From: Streptomyces xylophagus
Lineage (GTDB): Bacteria; Actinomycetota; Actinomycetes; Streptomycetales; Streptomycetaceae
DNA: 64,000 nt
Direction: 5' to 3'
NCBI RefSeq assembly: GCF_000716435.1
Contig: NZ_JNWO01000027.1
Span: 62,001 to 126,000 of the forward strand
Shown here one piece after another: positions 44,408 through 53,302 of the stretch (position 1 is the first letter of the stretch; each line of letters begins with the position of its first letter). Position numbers and translations under genes: made by a program. Below the pieces are notes generated by a model. That model saw only the letters and a list, made by a program, of their open reading frames with translations. It was not told the DNA's origin and ran no database searches.

Positions 44408-45043
44408 ATGGAGACGTTGCGCGAGCGCAAGAAGGCCCGTACGCGGGACGCGCTGCTGCACGCCGCCCTGGAGCTGTTCACGACCAAGGGCTATGAACAG
44501 ACCACGGTCGACGAGATCGCCGAGGTCGTCGACGTCTCGCAGCGCACCTTCTTCCGTTACTTCGCGAGCAAGGAGGAGGCCGCGTTCTTCGTGCCCCGGC
44601 TCACGGAGACCCACTTCGTCGAGGCCGTCCGCGCCCGCCCGCCGCACGAGGCCCCGCTGGAGGCGCTGCGCCGGGCCGTGCTGGAGAGCTGGGACACCAT
44701 CAACGAGGCGATCCAGCAGGTCGTACCGCTGGAGCTGCACATGCGCACCTACCGGGTGATCGAGTCGACGCCCGCGCTGCTCGCCGCGCATCTGCGACGC
44801 TCGATGGAGCTGGAGGAGGAGCTGGCGCGGATCGTCGCCGGGCGTGAGGGGCTCGACGTGGACACGGATCATCGGCCGCGGCTGGTCGTGGCCGTGTTCG
44901 GCGGAGTGATGCGGGTGGTGGAGCGGATGTGGATCGCGGGGGACGACCTCAGCATCGAGGCGATGCGGGAGCTGACGGCCGCCCACCTGGACGGGGTCGG
45001 ACCGGCGCTCGCCGGGAACTGGCGCGCGAGTCAGTCGTACTGA
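44408..45043 (+). CDS. TetR family repressor of the adjacent exporter
   Basis: A 211-residue regulator with an N-terminal TetR helix-turn-helix (RDALLHAALELFTTKGYEQT, then VDEIAEVVDVSQRTFFRYF). The C-terminal part (about 70-200) is the ligand-binding/dimer domain. It diverges from the DHA2 exporter 83 bases away and almost certainly controls it through the palindrome between them. ATG 44408 is chosen for GAGGAG 6 bases upstream; ATG 44372 would overlap the operator. Confidence 0.9.
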   Translation: METLRERKKARTRDALLHAALELFTTKGYEQTTVDEIAEVVDVSQRTFFRYFASKEEAAFFVPRLTETHFVEAVRARPPHEAPLEALRRAVLESWDTINEAIQQVVPLELHMRTYRVIESTPALLAAHLRRSMELEEELARIVAGREGLDVDTDHRPRLVVAVFGGVMRVVERMWIAGDDLSIEAMRELTAAHLDGVGPALAGNWRASQSY

Positions 45044-45126
45044 GTTCCTCATCACGTACCGCTGAAACGTGATCCCCGTCACTCGGTTAACGCGAGACCC
45101 TCTTGTTCTCCTAGTGTGTCCTCCCA

Positions 45127-46341
45127 GTGACTTCCTTCGACTCCTCCCCCACGCTGAACGCCTGGCGCGCACTGCTCGCGCTGGCCGTGGTGTTCGTGAT
45201 GCTGGCGACCACCGGCTGGACGGCGGTCCGCAGCCACCCGGGGAAAACGGCGCTCCAGGCCTCCTTGTCCGCATGGGAGCACGGCCATATAGACGGGCGC
45301 GAGCTGCCCGACGCGGACACCTCCGCCGGCCGGCTCGCCCGTTTCTTCGCCTCGCTCACCGCGCAGCAGCGCACGCGCCTCGCGCACCGCTATCCCCTCG
45401 CGGTCGGCAACATGAACGGCGCCCCGGTCTCGCTGCGCTACCGCGCCAACCACATCGCCCTCGACCAGGCCCGCAAGGTCGAGAAGAAGCGCATGCACGA
45501 CAGCCGCCTGACGCCCTACGGCAAGCAGGAGGCGGGCCGTCTCATGCACCGCTTCGAGGCGCTGATGAGCGGGGACCGCCACATCCTGTCCTTCGACCCC
45601 GAGGGCTCGGGCCGCATCGCCGAGGTCTTCGGCGACCTGGACACCGCGCAGCGCGTGTCGATCATCGTCCCCGGTGTCGACACCGACCTGCTGACCTTCC
45701 AGAAGACGAACAAGAACTACTCGGCGCCGGTCGGCATGGCCCAGAACCTGTACGCGGCCGAGAACACGGCGAAGTCCGCGACGGACACCACCAGCACGCG
45801 GACGGCCGTCATCGCCTGGGCCGACTACACCGCGCCCGGCGGCCTGGGCATCGACTCCGCGACCGCGGGGCGCGCCGAGGCCGGCGCCGTACGACTGAAC
45901 GCGCTCCTGCGGGCGCTGCCCGGCCGCTCTCAGGTCGCCCTGTTCTGCCACAGCTACGGCTCGGTGGTGTGCGGGGTCGCCGCGCACGCGCTGCCGTCGC
46001 GGGTGACCGACATAGCGGTGGCCGGCAGCCCCGGTATGCGGACCTCGAAGGCCTCCCACCTGCACACCACTGCCCGGGTATGGGCGATGCGGGACGCCGA
46101 CGACTGGATCCAGGACGTGCCGTACATGGAGGTCGGCGGCCTCGGCCACGGCGAGGACCCGGTGTCGAACGCGTTCGGCGCGCGGGTTCTGTCCGCGAAG
46201 GACGCCGAGGGCCACACCGGGTATTTCGTAACGGGCACGGACAGCCTCACCAACTTCGCCGACATCGGGGTTGGCGCGTACCGCTCGGTGACATGCGCGC
46301 ACGAGGGCGACACCTGCCGGGAGGGTCTGTCCGGCACCTAG
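45127..46341 (+). CDS. DUF1023 alpha/beta hydrolase, membrane-anchored
   Basis: A 404-residue protein with an N-terminal signal or anchor helix (about residues 14-34). The alpha/beta hydrolase DUF1023 domain has IIVPGVDTDLLTF, AVIAWADYTAPGGLG and the nucleophile elbow FCHSYGSVV with Ser about 276; GSPGM follows. DUF1023 proteins are secreted or surface hydrolases frequent in actinobacteria; the substrate is unknown. GTG 45127 has no strong upstream site. It stands between the TetR and DUF4429 genes, all on the plus strand. Confidence 0.85.
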   Translation: MTSFDSSPTLNAWRALLALAVVFVMLATTGWTAVRSHPGKTALQASLSAWEHGHIDGRELPDADTSAGRLARFFASLTAQQRTRLAHRYPLAVGNMNGAPVSLRYRANHIALDQARKVEKKRMHDSRLTPYGKQEAGRLMHRFEALMSGDRHILSFDPEGSGRIAEVFGDLDTAQRVSIIVPGVDTDLLTFQKTNKNYSAPVGMAQNLYAAENTAKSATDTTSTRTAVIAWADYTAPGGLGIDSATAGRAEAGAVRLNALLRALPGRSQVALFCHSYGSVVCGVAAHALPSRVTDIAVAGSPGMRTSKASHLHTTARVWAMRDADDWIQDVPYMEVGGLGHGEDPVSNAFGARVLSAKDAEGHTGYFVTGTDSLTNFADIGVGAYRSVTCAHEGDTCREGLSGT

Positions 46342-46425
46342 GAGCCGGACGCGCGTAGAAACAGCAGGAAGTGCGGTCTGCGCGGGGATGGGACGGAGGA
46401 GCGTGTGCCGCCTACGATGAGCCGC

Positions 46426-47265
46426 ATGGGTGACGTACTGGCCGGATTTCATGCCGCCTGGGAGTTCGAGTCCGACTCTGTGCTCATCCGCTACGAACGG
46501 GGCATACGAACACCCAAGCTGTTCCAGGCGCTCGGCGAACGCCGGATCCCCTTCGAGGCGATCGAGACGGTGACGCTCGCCCCCGGCAAGCGCGGCACGG
46601 TCGTGCTCCGCGCGGAACCCCGGGCGGGGGCCGACCCCCTGATGGAGGCCGCCGCCGGTCAGCTGAAGGAAGCCTGCGACCCCTATCGCCTGGTGCTTCC
46701 CGCCGAGCGCGAGACCCTCGCCGAGTACTACGCCGACGAGTTGCGTGCGCAGCTGAAGCGGGCCGATGGGCCTGCCGAGCGGTTTCTGGTTTCCGCGCCC
46801 GAGGTGCCGTTGCGGTTCAAGGCGTACGACGGGAAGGCGACCTTCGACGGGAAGACGGTGTCCTTCCGGTGGTTCTGGACGGGAGCGTCGTCCGCGAAGT
46901 GGAAGGCCGGCGACCAGAGCTTTCCGGTCGCCGGCCTGAACGGGGTCGAGTGGCGGTCGCCCGAGGTTTTTGAGGGGCATCTACGGCTGTTGCGGGGGGC
47001 TGCGCCGCCGTTGCCTGTTGATCAGGATCCCGCGGCTGTGGTGTTCGGGTTGGGGTACGGGCCGGTCCATGAGTCGTTGCCGTTCGCGGCGGCGGTGCTT
47101 TCTGCGGTTCGCTCGGCCCGTCCCTCTGCTGTGATTCCGGCTGCTCGGCGCGACCCTGCGGATATTGCTGAGCGGATTCGTCACCTCGGGGAGTTGCATC
47201 AGGCGGGGTTGGTGACGGATGACGAGTTTGCCGTGAAGAAAGCGGAGCTGCTGGCAGAGCTTTGA
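46426..47265 (+). CDS. DUF4429 domain-containing protein with SHOCT-like tail
   Basis: A 279-residue soluble protein with two copies of a beta-rich pattern (about 10-110 and 130-220; GKRGTVVLRAEPRAGADPL, then WFWTGASSAKWKAG), matching DUF4429. The last 35 residues (AERIRHLGELHQAGLVTDDEF) form the short SHOCT-type helical hairpin found at many protein C-termini. Function is unknown. Start choice is uncertain: GTG 46405, ATG 46417 and ATG 46426 share the frame, and GGAGGAG ends at 46401. Confidence 0.75.
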   Translation: MGDVLAGFHAAWEFESDSVLIRYERGIRTPKLFQALGERRIPFEAIETVTLAPGKRGTVVLRAEPRAGADPLMEAAAGQLKEACDPYRLVLPAERETLAEYYADELRAQLKRADGPAERFLVSAPEVPLRFKAYDGKATFDGKTVSFRWFWTGASSAKWKAGDQSFPVAGLNGVEWRSPEVFEGHLRLLRGAAPPLPVDQDPAAVVFGLGYGPVHESLPFAAAVLSAVRSARPSAVIPAARRDPADIAERIRHLGELHQAGLVTDDEFAVKKAELLAEL

Positions 47266-47271
47266 CTGCGG

Positions 47272-47308
47272 GCCGGTGGGGGTTGCTCGCGCAGTTCCCC
47301 GCGCCCCT
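47272..47308 (+). repeat. Dispersed palindromic element, copy 8
   Basis: GCCGGTGGGGGTTGCTCGCG then CAGTTCCCCGCGCCCCT, between the convergent DUF4429 and aldo/keto reductase genes. Confidence 0.85.
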
Positions 47309-47335
47309 GACGGGGCGCTGCAGTCCACGGAGTTA

Positions 47336-48352
47336 CTACTCCCGGCTCGTCGACGCGAAGGTCATGTCCGGGTAGCGGTCGCCCGCAACCTTCCCCGCGA
47401 TCGGCTCCAGGAGGGTCAGCTCGTCATCCGTCAGGATGATGCGGGTCGCCGCTGTGTTCTCCTCCACTCGGGTGGGCTTTGTGGTGCCTGGGATGGGGAT
47501 CACCGGGAGGCCGTGGACCTGGGCGCGTTGTTGGACCCAGGCGAGGGCGATCTGGCCCAGGGAGGCGCCGTGGGCTTCGGCCACCGTGCGGATCGGGTCC
47601 AGGAGTGTGGCGTTGGCGGCCGCGTTCTCGCCGGTGAAGCGGGGCTGGTTGCGGCGGAAGTCGCCCTCGGTCAGGTCCTGTTCGGCGTTGGTGAAGGAGC
47701 CGGTGAGGAAGCCTCGGCCCAGCGGTGAGTACGGGACGACCGCCACGCCCAGGTCGACGGCCGCGCCCACCAGGCTGATCTCGACGTCACGGCTGAAGAG
47801 CGACCACTCCGACTGCACGGCGGTGATCGGGTGCACGGCGTGTGCGGCGCGCAGCTCCGCGCCGGTGACCTCGCTGAGCCCGAGGTGCTTGACCTTGCCC
47901 TCGCGGACCAGCTCCGCCATCGCGCCGACGGTGTCCTCGATGGGGACGGCCGGGTCACGGCGGTGCATGTAGTAGAGGTCGATGACGTCGATGTCGAGTC
48001 GCTCGAGGCTCGCCTCGACCGCCTGGCGGATGTACGGGCGGTCGTTGCGGATGACGCGCCGGGTGGGCTCGCCGGGCGGGACGGACATGGCGAACTTGGT
48101 GGCGATGACGACCTCGTCGCGGTGCGCCTTGAAGAACGGCGACAGGAACCGCTCGTTCTCCCCCACGCCGTACACGTCCGCCGTGTCGTAGAAGGTCACG
48201 CCGAGCTCCAGCGCCCGGTCCAGGGTGGCCCGCGACGCCTTCGCGTCCGCGGGGCCGTAGGCGAAGCTCATGCCCATGCAGCCGAGCCCCTGTACGCCGA
48301 CCTCGGGGCCGTCGGTGCCCAGGCGGTCCGTCGGGATCGTGCTGTCGGTCAT
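47336..48352 (-). CDS. Aldo/keto reductase
   Basis: A 338-residue enzyme with the AKR catalytic tetrad Asp56, Tyr61 (TFYDTADVYG), Lys86 (IATKFAM) and His130 (DLYYMHRRDP), and a late NADPH-binding VIPIPGTTKPTRVEEN. It should reduce aldehydes or ketones with NADPH; the substrate is unknown. Its ATG overlaps the stop of the MerR regulator (ATGA), so the pair is translated together and the regulator probably controls both. Confidence 0.93.
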   Translation of the reverse strand: MTDSTIPTDRLGTDGPEVGVQGLGCMGMSFAYGPADAKASRATLDRALELGVTFYDTADVYGVGENERFLSPFFKAHRDEVVIATKFAMSVPPGEPTRRVIRNDRPYIRQAVEASLERLDIDVIDLYYMHRRDPAVPIEDTVGAMAELVREGKVKHLGLSEVTGAELRAAHAVHPITAVQSEWSLFSRDVEISLVGAAVDLGVAVVPYSPLGRGFLTGSFTNAEQDLTEGDFRRNQPRFTGENAAANATLLDPIRTVAEAHGASLGQIALAWVQQRAQVHGLPVIPIPGTTKPTRVEENTAATRIILTDDELTLLEPIAGKVAGDRYPDMTFASTSRE

Positions 48353-48810
48353 CCGGCTTTCTCCTTCTCGAATGCGTGGGCGTCGCCGTAGAAGGCGATC
48401 TTCCGGTCGAGCACGGCGAGGGTGTCGTGCAGTTCGGCGATCCTGGCCAGGACGTCCCGTCGGGTCGCCTCCAGGAGTTCGAAACGGTCGCCGTAGGTGT
48501 GGTCGCCCTCGCGCACCAACTCGGCGTAGCGGACCATGTCGGCGACCGGCATGCCGGTCAGGCGGAGCTTGCCGACGAGGTCGAGCCAGTCGAGGTCGCG
48601 GTTGCTGTAGCGGCGCTGGCCGGTGTGCGAGCGGTCGATGTGCGGCATCAGCCCGATGCGCTCGTACCAGCGCAGGGTGTGTGCCGTCAGGCCGGTGAAG
48701 GCGACGACCTCGCTGATGGTGTAGCTGTCCGCGCCGTCCGGACGCCGCTCGGCCTGCGGCGGGCCCGCGCAGCTGTCGGTCCTGGTACCCGTGGTCTCCA
48801 TCACCGTCAT
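48349..48810 (-). CDS. MerR family regulator coupled to the aldo/keto reductase
   Basis: A 153-residue regulator with the MerR helix-turn-helix and wing SYTISEVVAFTGLTAHTLRW then YERIGLMPHIDR and GQRRYSNRDLDWL, and a coiled-coil dimer helix (about 95-140). The C-terminal effector region is short and has no Cys pair, arguing against a metal sensor and for a small-molecule or redox signal. ATG 48810 is used; ATG 48801 is also in frame. It overlaps the downstream aldo/keto reductase gene by four bases and diverges from a GNAT gene. Confidence 0.9.
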   Translation of the reverse strand: MTVMETTGTRTDSCAGPPQAERRPDGADSYTISEVVAFTGLTAHTLRWYERIGLMPHIDRSHTGQRRYSNRDLDWLDLVGKLRLTGMPVADMVRYAELVREGDHTYGDRFELLEATRRDVLARIAELHDTLAVLDRKIAFYGDAHAFEKEKAG

Positions 48811-48907
48811 GACCACCACGCTATGGCCTTGGAGTGCACTCGAAGCAAGCGGAACCGGTAAGAAATCGGCAGGACGGGGCCGGGGCGCGCTGGATAGCGT
48901 GCGGGTC

Positions 48908-49375
48908 ATGAGTCTCGTACGACGGGCAACTCCCGATGACGCCGCCGAACTGCTGCGACTGCGCCAGGTGATGATCGACGCGTTGCCGGGTTCGGACTTC
49001 TCCGCGGACTGGCACGCCGCGTCCCTGCCGACGCTACGGGACCGGCTCGACGCGGACGACGACTTCGGGGCCTTCGTCGTCGACCATCCGGAGCGGCCGG
49101 GGACGCTGGCGGCGCTGGTGGTCGGGACAGTCGACTACCGGATCGGGAAGGCGGAGAACCCGCATGGCAGGGTCGGGTTCGTCTTCAGCGTGGCCACGGA
49201 CCCGGACGCACGGCGCCGGGGGTACGCGCGCGCGTGCATGGAAGAGCTGCTCCAGTGGTTCCGCGAGCGCGACGCCGGCCAGGTCCTCCTCACCGCCTCC
49301 CCCGACGCCGAGCCGCTCTACGCCGCCCTCGGCTTCACCCGCAAGCCCGACCCCATGATGGGGCTGACGCTCTGA
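48908..49375 (+). CDS. GNAT family N-acetyltransferase
   Basis: A 155-residue protein: VRRATPDDAAELLRLRQVM at the start, FVFSVATDPDARRRGYAR with the acetyl-CoA loop (RRRGYA), and late LYAALGFTRKPDPMMGL. Together these mark a standard GNAT fold that acetylates an amine from acetyl-CoA. The acceptor is unknown. ATG 48908 is preceded by a weak G-rich stretch. It ends 19 bases before the serine hydrolase gene, with which it may be co-transcribed. Confidence 0.87.
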   Translation: MSLVRRATPDDAAELLRLRQVMIDALPGSDFSADWHAASLPTLRDRLDADDDFGAFVVDHPERPGTLAALVVGTVDYRIGKAENPHGRVGFVFSVATDPDARRRGYARACMEELLQWFRERDAGQVLLTASPDAEPLYAALGFTRKPDPMMGLTL

Positions 49376-49394
49376 ACCACTTAGGCTCGACGGC

Positions 49395-50210
49395 ATGTCC
49401 TTGCAGAGCCTCGCGCTGATCGAGAACTGGCCGGTGCCGACCGCGTCGGCAGGTGTCGTACGAGCCGACGGAACCGTCCTCGGCACCCACGGCCCGACCG
49501 GCCACCGCTTCCCGCTCGCCTCGGTCACCAAGCCGCTCACGGCGTACGCGGCCCTCGTCGCGTACGAGGAGGGCGCGATCGAACTGGACGAACCGGCGGG
49601 CCCGCCCGGCTCCACGGTCCGCCATCTCCTCGCCCACACCTCGGGGTTGGCGTTCGACGAACACCGCGTGACGGCTCCGCCCGGACAGCGCCGCCTGTAC
49701 TCGAACGCGGGCTTCGAGCAACTCGGCGACCACCTCGCGAAGGCGACGGAGATCCCGTTCCCGGAGTACCTGCACCAGGCGGTCCTCGACCCCCTCGGCA
49801 TGAACTCGACCTCCCTGAGCGGCTCTCCGGCGAAGGACGGCGTCTCGACGGTCGACGACCTGCTCCGCTTCGCGGCCGAACTCCAGGCCCCCCGCCTCCT
49901 CGACCCCCGCACGGTCGCCGAGGCGATGACGGTCCAGTACCCCGGCACCAAGGGCGTCCTGCCGGGCTACGGCCACCAGAACCCCAACGACTGGGGCCTC
50001 GGCTTTGAGATCCGCGACTCCAAGTCCCCCCACTGGACGGGCAGTTCGTCCTCCCCGCGCACGTTCGGCCACTTCGGGCAGTCCGGTACGTTCCTGTGGA
50101 TCGACCCGGTCGCGGGGGTGGGGTGCGTGGCGCTGACGGACCGGGCGTTCGGGGAGTGGGCGGTGGAGGCGTGGCCGCCGTTCACGGACGCGGTACTCGC
50201 GGAGCTCTAG
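49395..50210 (+). CDS. Serine hydrolase (beta-lactamase/class C penicillin-binding fold)
   Basis: A 271-residue protein with SVTK (Ser43, Lys46), the catalytic pair of the beta-lactamase superfamily, YSN at 102-104, and HFGQSGTFLW as the KTG-like third motif. No signal peptide is visible, so it is probably cytoplasmic and closer to esterases than to beta-lactamases. Length is short for the family (usually 350 or more). It overlaps the convergent pirin gene by four bases. Confidence 0.85.
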   Translation: MSLQSLALIENWPVPTASAGVVRADGTVLGTHGPTGHRFPLASVTKPLTAYAALVAYEEGAIELDEPAGPPGSTVRHLLAHTSGLAFDEHRVTAPPGQRRLYSNAGFEQLGDHLAKATEIPFPEYLHQAVLDPLGMNSTSLSGSPAKDGVSTVDDLLRFAAELQAPRLLDPRTVAEAMTVQYPGTKGVLPGYGHQNPNDWGLGFEIRDSKSPHWTGSSSSPRTFGHFGQSGTFLWIDPVAGVGCVALTDRAFGEWAVEAWPPFTDAVLAEL

Positions 50211-50857
50211 AGCATCTCCCACATCAGCAACTCGGCCCCGGTCACCGCCTCCACCGCCAGGTCCCGCGCGTCCGTGATCCGCGCCGCGTCCCCCGGCCCC
50301 AACTTCTCCCCGCCCAGGCGCACTTCACCGCGCACCACATGCACATACACATGCACCGCGTCCGGTACGGCCGTCCGTTCGCCCGCGGTGAGCCGCCGCA
50401 CGTGCAGCATCGCGCCGGCCTCCGGCACCGCGTACGGCGTGGAGTCCGCGATGCCGTGGACGATCTCGTACGACGGTTCGCCGCCGGGCTCCAGCGGGGC
50501 GAGCCACATCTGCACGAAGGTCAGGGGCGAGTCGGTGTCGTTGCGCTCGACGTGCCGTACGCCGGCCGCCGAGCTGAGGCGCTGGACGTCACCGGGGCGG
50601 ACGTGGGTGAGGTGGCCGGTGGAGTCGCGGTGGCTCAACTCCCCCTCCACGACCCAGGTGATGATCTCCGTGTGGCTGTGCGGGTGTTCGCCGAAACCGG
50701 CGCCGGGGGCGAGTTGCTCCTCGTTGCAGGCGATGACCGCGCCGAACCGGAGGTTGTCGGGGTCGTAGTGCGGGCCGAAGGAGAAGGCGTGCCAGGACTC
50801 GATACCGGCTTCGGGGTCCCCTCCGGGGTAGCGCTCGGCGGAGCGCCGTACGTCCAT
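50207..50857 (-). CDS. Pirin family protein
   Basis: A 216-residue bicupin starting MDVRRSAERYPGGDPEAGIE. It has the pirin metal-binding segment GFGEHPHSHTEIITWVVEGE and HLTHVRPGDVQRLSSAAGVRH (three His and a Glu). Pirins bind iron; some oxidise quercetin, and in Streptomyces a pirin is reported to affect beta-oxidation and antibiotic production. ATG 50857 is used. It overlaps the end of the convergent serine hydrolase gene. Confidence 0.9.
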   Translation of the reverse strand: MDVRRSAERYPGGDPEAGIESWHAFSFGPHYDPDNLRFGAVIACNEEQLAPGAGFGEHPHSHTEIITWVVEGELSHRDSTGHLTHVRPGDVQRLSSAAGVRHVERNDTDSPLTFVQMWLAPLEPGGEPSYEIVHGIADSTPYAVPEAGAMLHVRRLTAGERTAVPDAVHVYVHVVRGEVRLGGEKLGPGDAARITDARDLAVEAVTGAELLMWEML

Positions 50858-51071
50858 CACGCCCACAACGGTAGCCCTGCGGACACCGGGTCGAGCGCTG
50901 GTGCACCTCTCGGTCCGCCGAGTCTGCCCGTGGCCCACCTCTGAGCCCACCGATTCGGACAGGTGGGTGGGAAATGGGGGTCTGGGGGCGGAGCCCCCGG
51001 GGACGGCGACCGAAACCCCGGCCCAGACACCCGCACCGCACACCCCTGCCCGGATAGGGCAGTCTTGTGCC

Positions 51072-52277
51072 GTGCCCGAACCCGAAACCACCAGACCCTC
51101 AGCCCCCCTGCCCCGTGCCCACTCGCACCCGGCGACTCTGAAGCGGCTGGAGCAGTCGTCCGGGAGTCTTGCCGCCCAGGCCATCGCGCGCATGGACGAG
51201 ACGCTGCCGTGGTACCGGGCGATGCCACCGGAGAACCGTTCCTGGATCGGGCTGGTCGCGCAGGCCGGTATCGCCGCGTTCACGGAGTGGTTCCGGCATC
51301 CCGACGCCCCGCAGGCCATCTCGACCGATGTGTTCGGGACCGCTCCTCGTGAGCTGACCAGGGCTATCACCCTCCGGCAGACCGTGGAGATGGTGCGGAC
51401 GACCATCGAGGTCATGGAGTCCGCCATCGACGAGGTGGCCGCGCCCGGTGACGAGTCCGTGCTGCGTGAGGCGCTGCTCGTGTACGCCCGTGAGATCGCC
51501 TTCGCGACCGCCCAGGTGTACGCGCAGGCCGCGGAGGCGCGGGGCGCGTGGGACGCCCGGCTCGAATCGCTCGTCGTGAACGCCGTGCTCAGTGGTGAGG
51601 CCGACGAGGGGGCGGTCAGCAGGGCCGCGGCCCTCGGGTGGAACTCGCCCGAGCATGTCTGCGTGGTGCTCGGTACCGCCCCCGACGGTGACAGTGAACT
51701 GACCGTCGAGGCGATCCGGCGGGCCGCCCGGCACGCCAAGCTCCAGGTGCTGACCGGGGTGCTCGGCGACCGGCTCGTCGTCATCGCGGGCGGGAGCGAC
51801 AATCCGCTGGCCGTCGCCAAGTCGCTGATCGGGCCTTATGCGGCCGGCCCCGTCGTGGCCGGGCCGATCGTGCCGGATCTGCTGGCCGCCACCCGGTCCG
51901 CGCAGGCCGCCGCCGCCGGGCTCAAGGCGTGCTCCGCCTGGCAGGACGCCCCGCGCCCGGTACTGGCGGACGACCTGCTTCCGGAACGCGCGATGGCCGG
52001 TGACCCGGGCGCGCGGGACCAGTTGGTGGAGGAGATCTACAGACCGCTGGAGGAGGCCGGGTCCGCGCTCCTGGAGACGCTCAGTGTCTATCTGGAGCAG
52101 GCGAGTAGCCTCGAAGGTGCGGCACGGATGCTGTTCGTGCATCCCAACACCGTGCGCTACCGGCTTCGACGTGTGACTGACGTCACCGGCTGGTCGCCGT
52201 CCGATGTACGTTCCGCGTTCACGCTGCGGATCGCGCTGATCCTGGGGCGTCTGGCCGATGGAGATCCCCAGAACTAG
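51072..52277 (+). CDS. fasR: PucR-type regulator of fatty acid synthesis (FasR)
   Basis: A 401-residue regulator. The C-terminus has the PucR/CdaR helix-turn-helix (LLETLSVYLEQASSLEGAAR, then MLFVHPNTVRYRLRRV); the middle is the GGDEF-like domain of this family. It lies 83 bases upstream of fabD in the fasR-fabD-fabH-acpP-fabF order. In Streptomyces coelicolor FasR activates this fab operon, so the same role is assigned here from context and family. GTG 51072 is used as the start. Confidence 0.9.
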   Translation: MPEPETTRPSAPLPRAHSHPATLKRLEQSSGSLAAQAIARMDETLPWYRAMPPENRSWIGLVAQAGIAAFTEWFRHPDAPQAISTDVFGTAPRELTRAITLRQTVEMVRTTIEVMESAIDEVAAPGDESVLREALLVYAREIAFATAQVYAQAAEARGAWDARLESLVVNAVLSGEADEGAVSRAAALGWNSPEHVCVVLGTAPDGDSELTVEAIRRAARHAKLQVLTGVLGDRLVVIAGGSDNPLAVAKSLIGPYAAGPVVAGPIVPDLLAATRSAQAAAAGLKACSAWQDAPRPVLADDLLPERAMAGDPGARDQLVEEIYRPLEEAGSALLETLSVYLEQASSLEGAARMLFVHPNTVRYRLRRVTDVTGWSPSDVRSAFTLRIALILGRLADGDPQN

Positions 52278-52360
52278 CCTTTTGTCGGGGCCCCACAAAA
52301 CCCCTTCCCGTTCTTCGTCCCTGTCCCCACGGGCGGCCGTGCCCGTCCCCAAGAGAGAGT

Positions 52361-53284
52361 GTGAGAGTGCTCGTACTCGTCGCTCCCGGCCAGGGCGCCC
52401 AGACGCCCGGCTTCCTGACCCCCTGGCTCGACCTCCCCGGTGTCGAGGACCGTCTGCGTGCCCTCTCGGCCGCCGTCGACCTCGATCTGGTGCACTACGG
52501 CACGGACGCCGACGCGGACGAGATCCGTGACACCGCCGTCGCCCAGCCGCTGCTCGTCGCCGCCGGACTGGTCTCAACCGCGGCACTCGGTGACATCTCG
52601 CCGGGCGCGGTCGCCGGTCACAGCGTCGGCGAGATCACGGCCGCCGTCCTCGCGGGCGTCCTGGACGACACGGCCGCCCTGACCCTCGTACGCAAGCGCG
52701 GTCTGGCGATGGCCGAGGCCGCCGCGATCACGCGGACCGGGATGTCGGCGCTGCTCGGCGGTGACCCGGACACGACGGTCGCGCACCTGGAGAAGCTCGG
52801 TCTGACCCCGGCGAACGTGAACGGCGCGGGCCAGATCGTGGCCGCCGGCACGCTGGAGCAGCTCGCCGCCCTGGAGGCCGACAAGCCCGAGGGCGTGCGC
52901 CGGGTCGTGGCGCTGAAGGTGGCCGGCGCGTTCCACACGCGGCACATGGCCCCGGCGGTCGACACGCTGGCCAAGGCCGCGCAGGAGCTGACGCCCGCCG
53001 ACCCTAGGATCACGTACGTCTCGAACAAGGACGGGCAGGCCGTCGTCACCGGTGCCGAGGTGCTGGAGCGGCTGGTCGGCCAGGTAGCCAACCCGGTCCG
53101 CTGGGACCTGTGCATGGAGACCTTCAAGGAGCTCGGCGTCACCGCGCTCCTGGAGGTGTGCCCCGGCGGCACCCTGACCGGCCTCGCCAAGCGCGCCCTG
53201 CCCGGCGTCAAGACGCTGGCCCTGAAGACCCCGGACGACCTCGACGCGGCCCGCGAGCTCATCGCAGAGCACGCCAACGCCTGA
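52361..53284 (+). CDS. fabD: Malonyl-CoA:ACP transacylase
   Basis: A 307-residue enzyme with the N-terminal APGQGAQTPGF motif and the active-site motif VAGHSVGEITAA (Ser88); the catalytic His lies in AFHTRHM. It loads malonyl units from malonyl-CoA onto AcpP for fatty acid elongation. GTG 52361 follows AGAGAGTG. It starts the fab operon, 18 bases before fabH. Confidence 0.96.
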   Translation: MRVLVLVAPGQGAQTPGFLTPWLDLPGVEDRLRALSAAVDLDLVHYGTDADADEIRDTAVAQPLLVAAGLVSTAALGDISPGAVAGHSVGEITAAVLAGVLDDTAALTLVRKRGLAMAEAAAITRTGMSALLGGDPDTTVAHLEKLGLTPANVNGAGQIVAAGTLEQLAALEADKPEGVRRVVALKVAGAFHTRHMAPAVDTLAKAAQELTPADPRITYVSNKDGQAVVTGAEVLERLVGQVANPVRWDLCMETFKELGVTALLEVCPGGTLTGLAKRALPGVKTLALKTPDDLDAARELIAEHANA

Positions 53285-53302
53285 AGAAGGAGCCGTAGGA
53301 AC

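Noticed and set aside
49395..50210. Antibiotic-resistance beta-lactamase
   Set aside because: It has the fold motifs but no export signal and a short length, so an esterase-type serine hydrolase is more likely.
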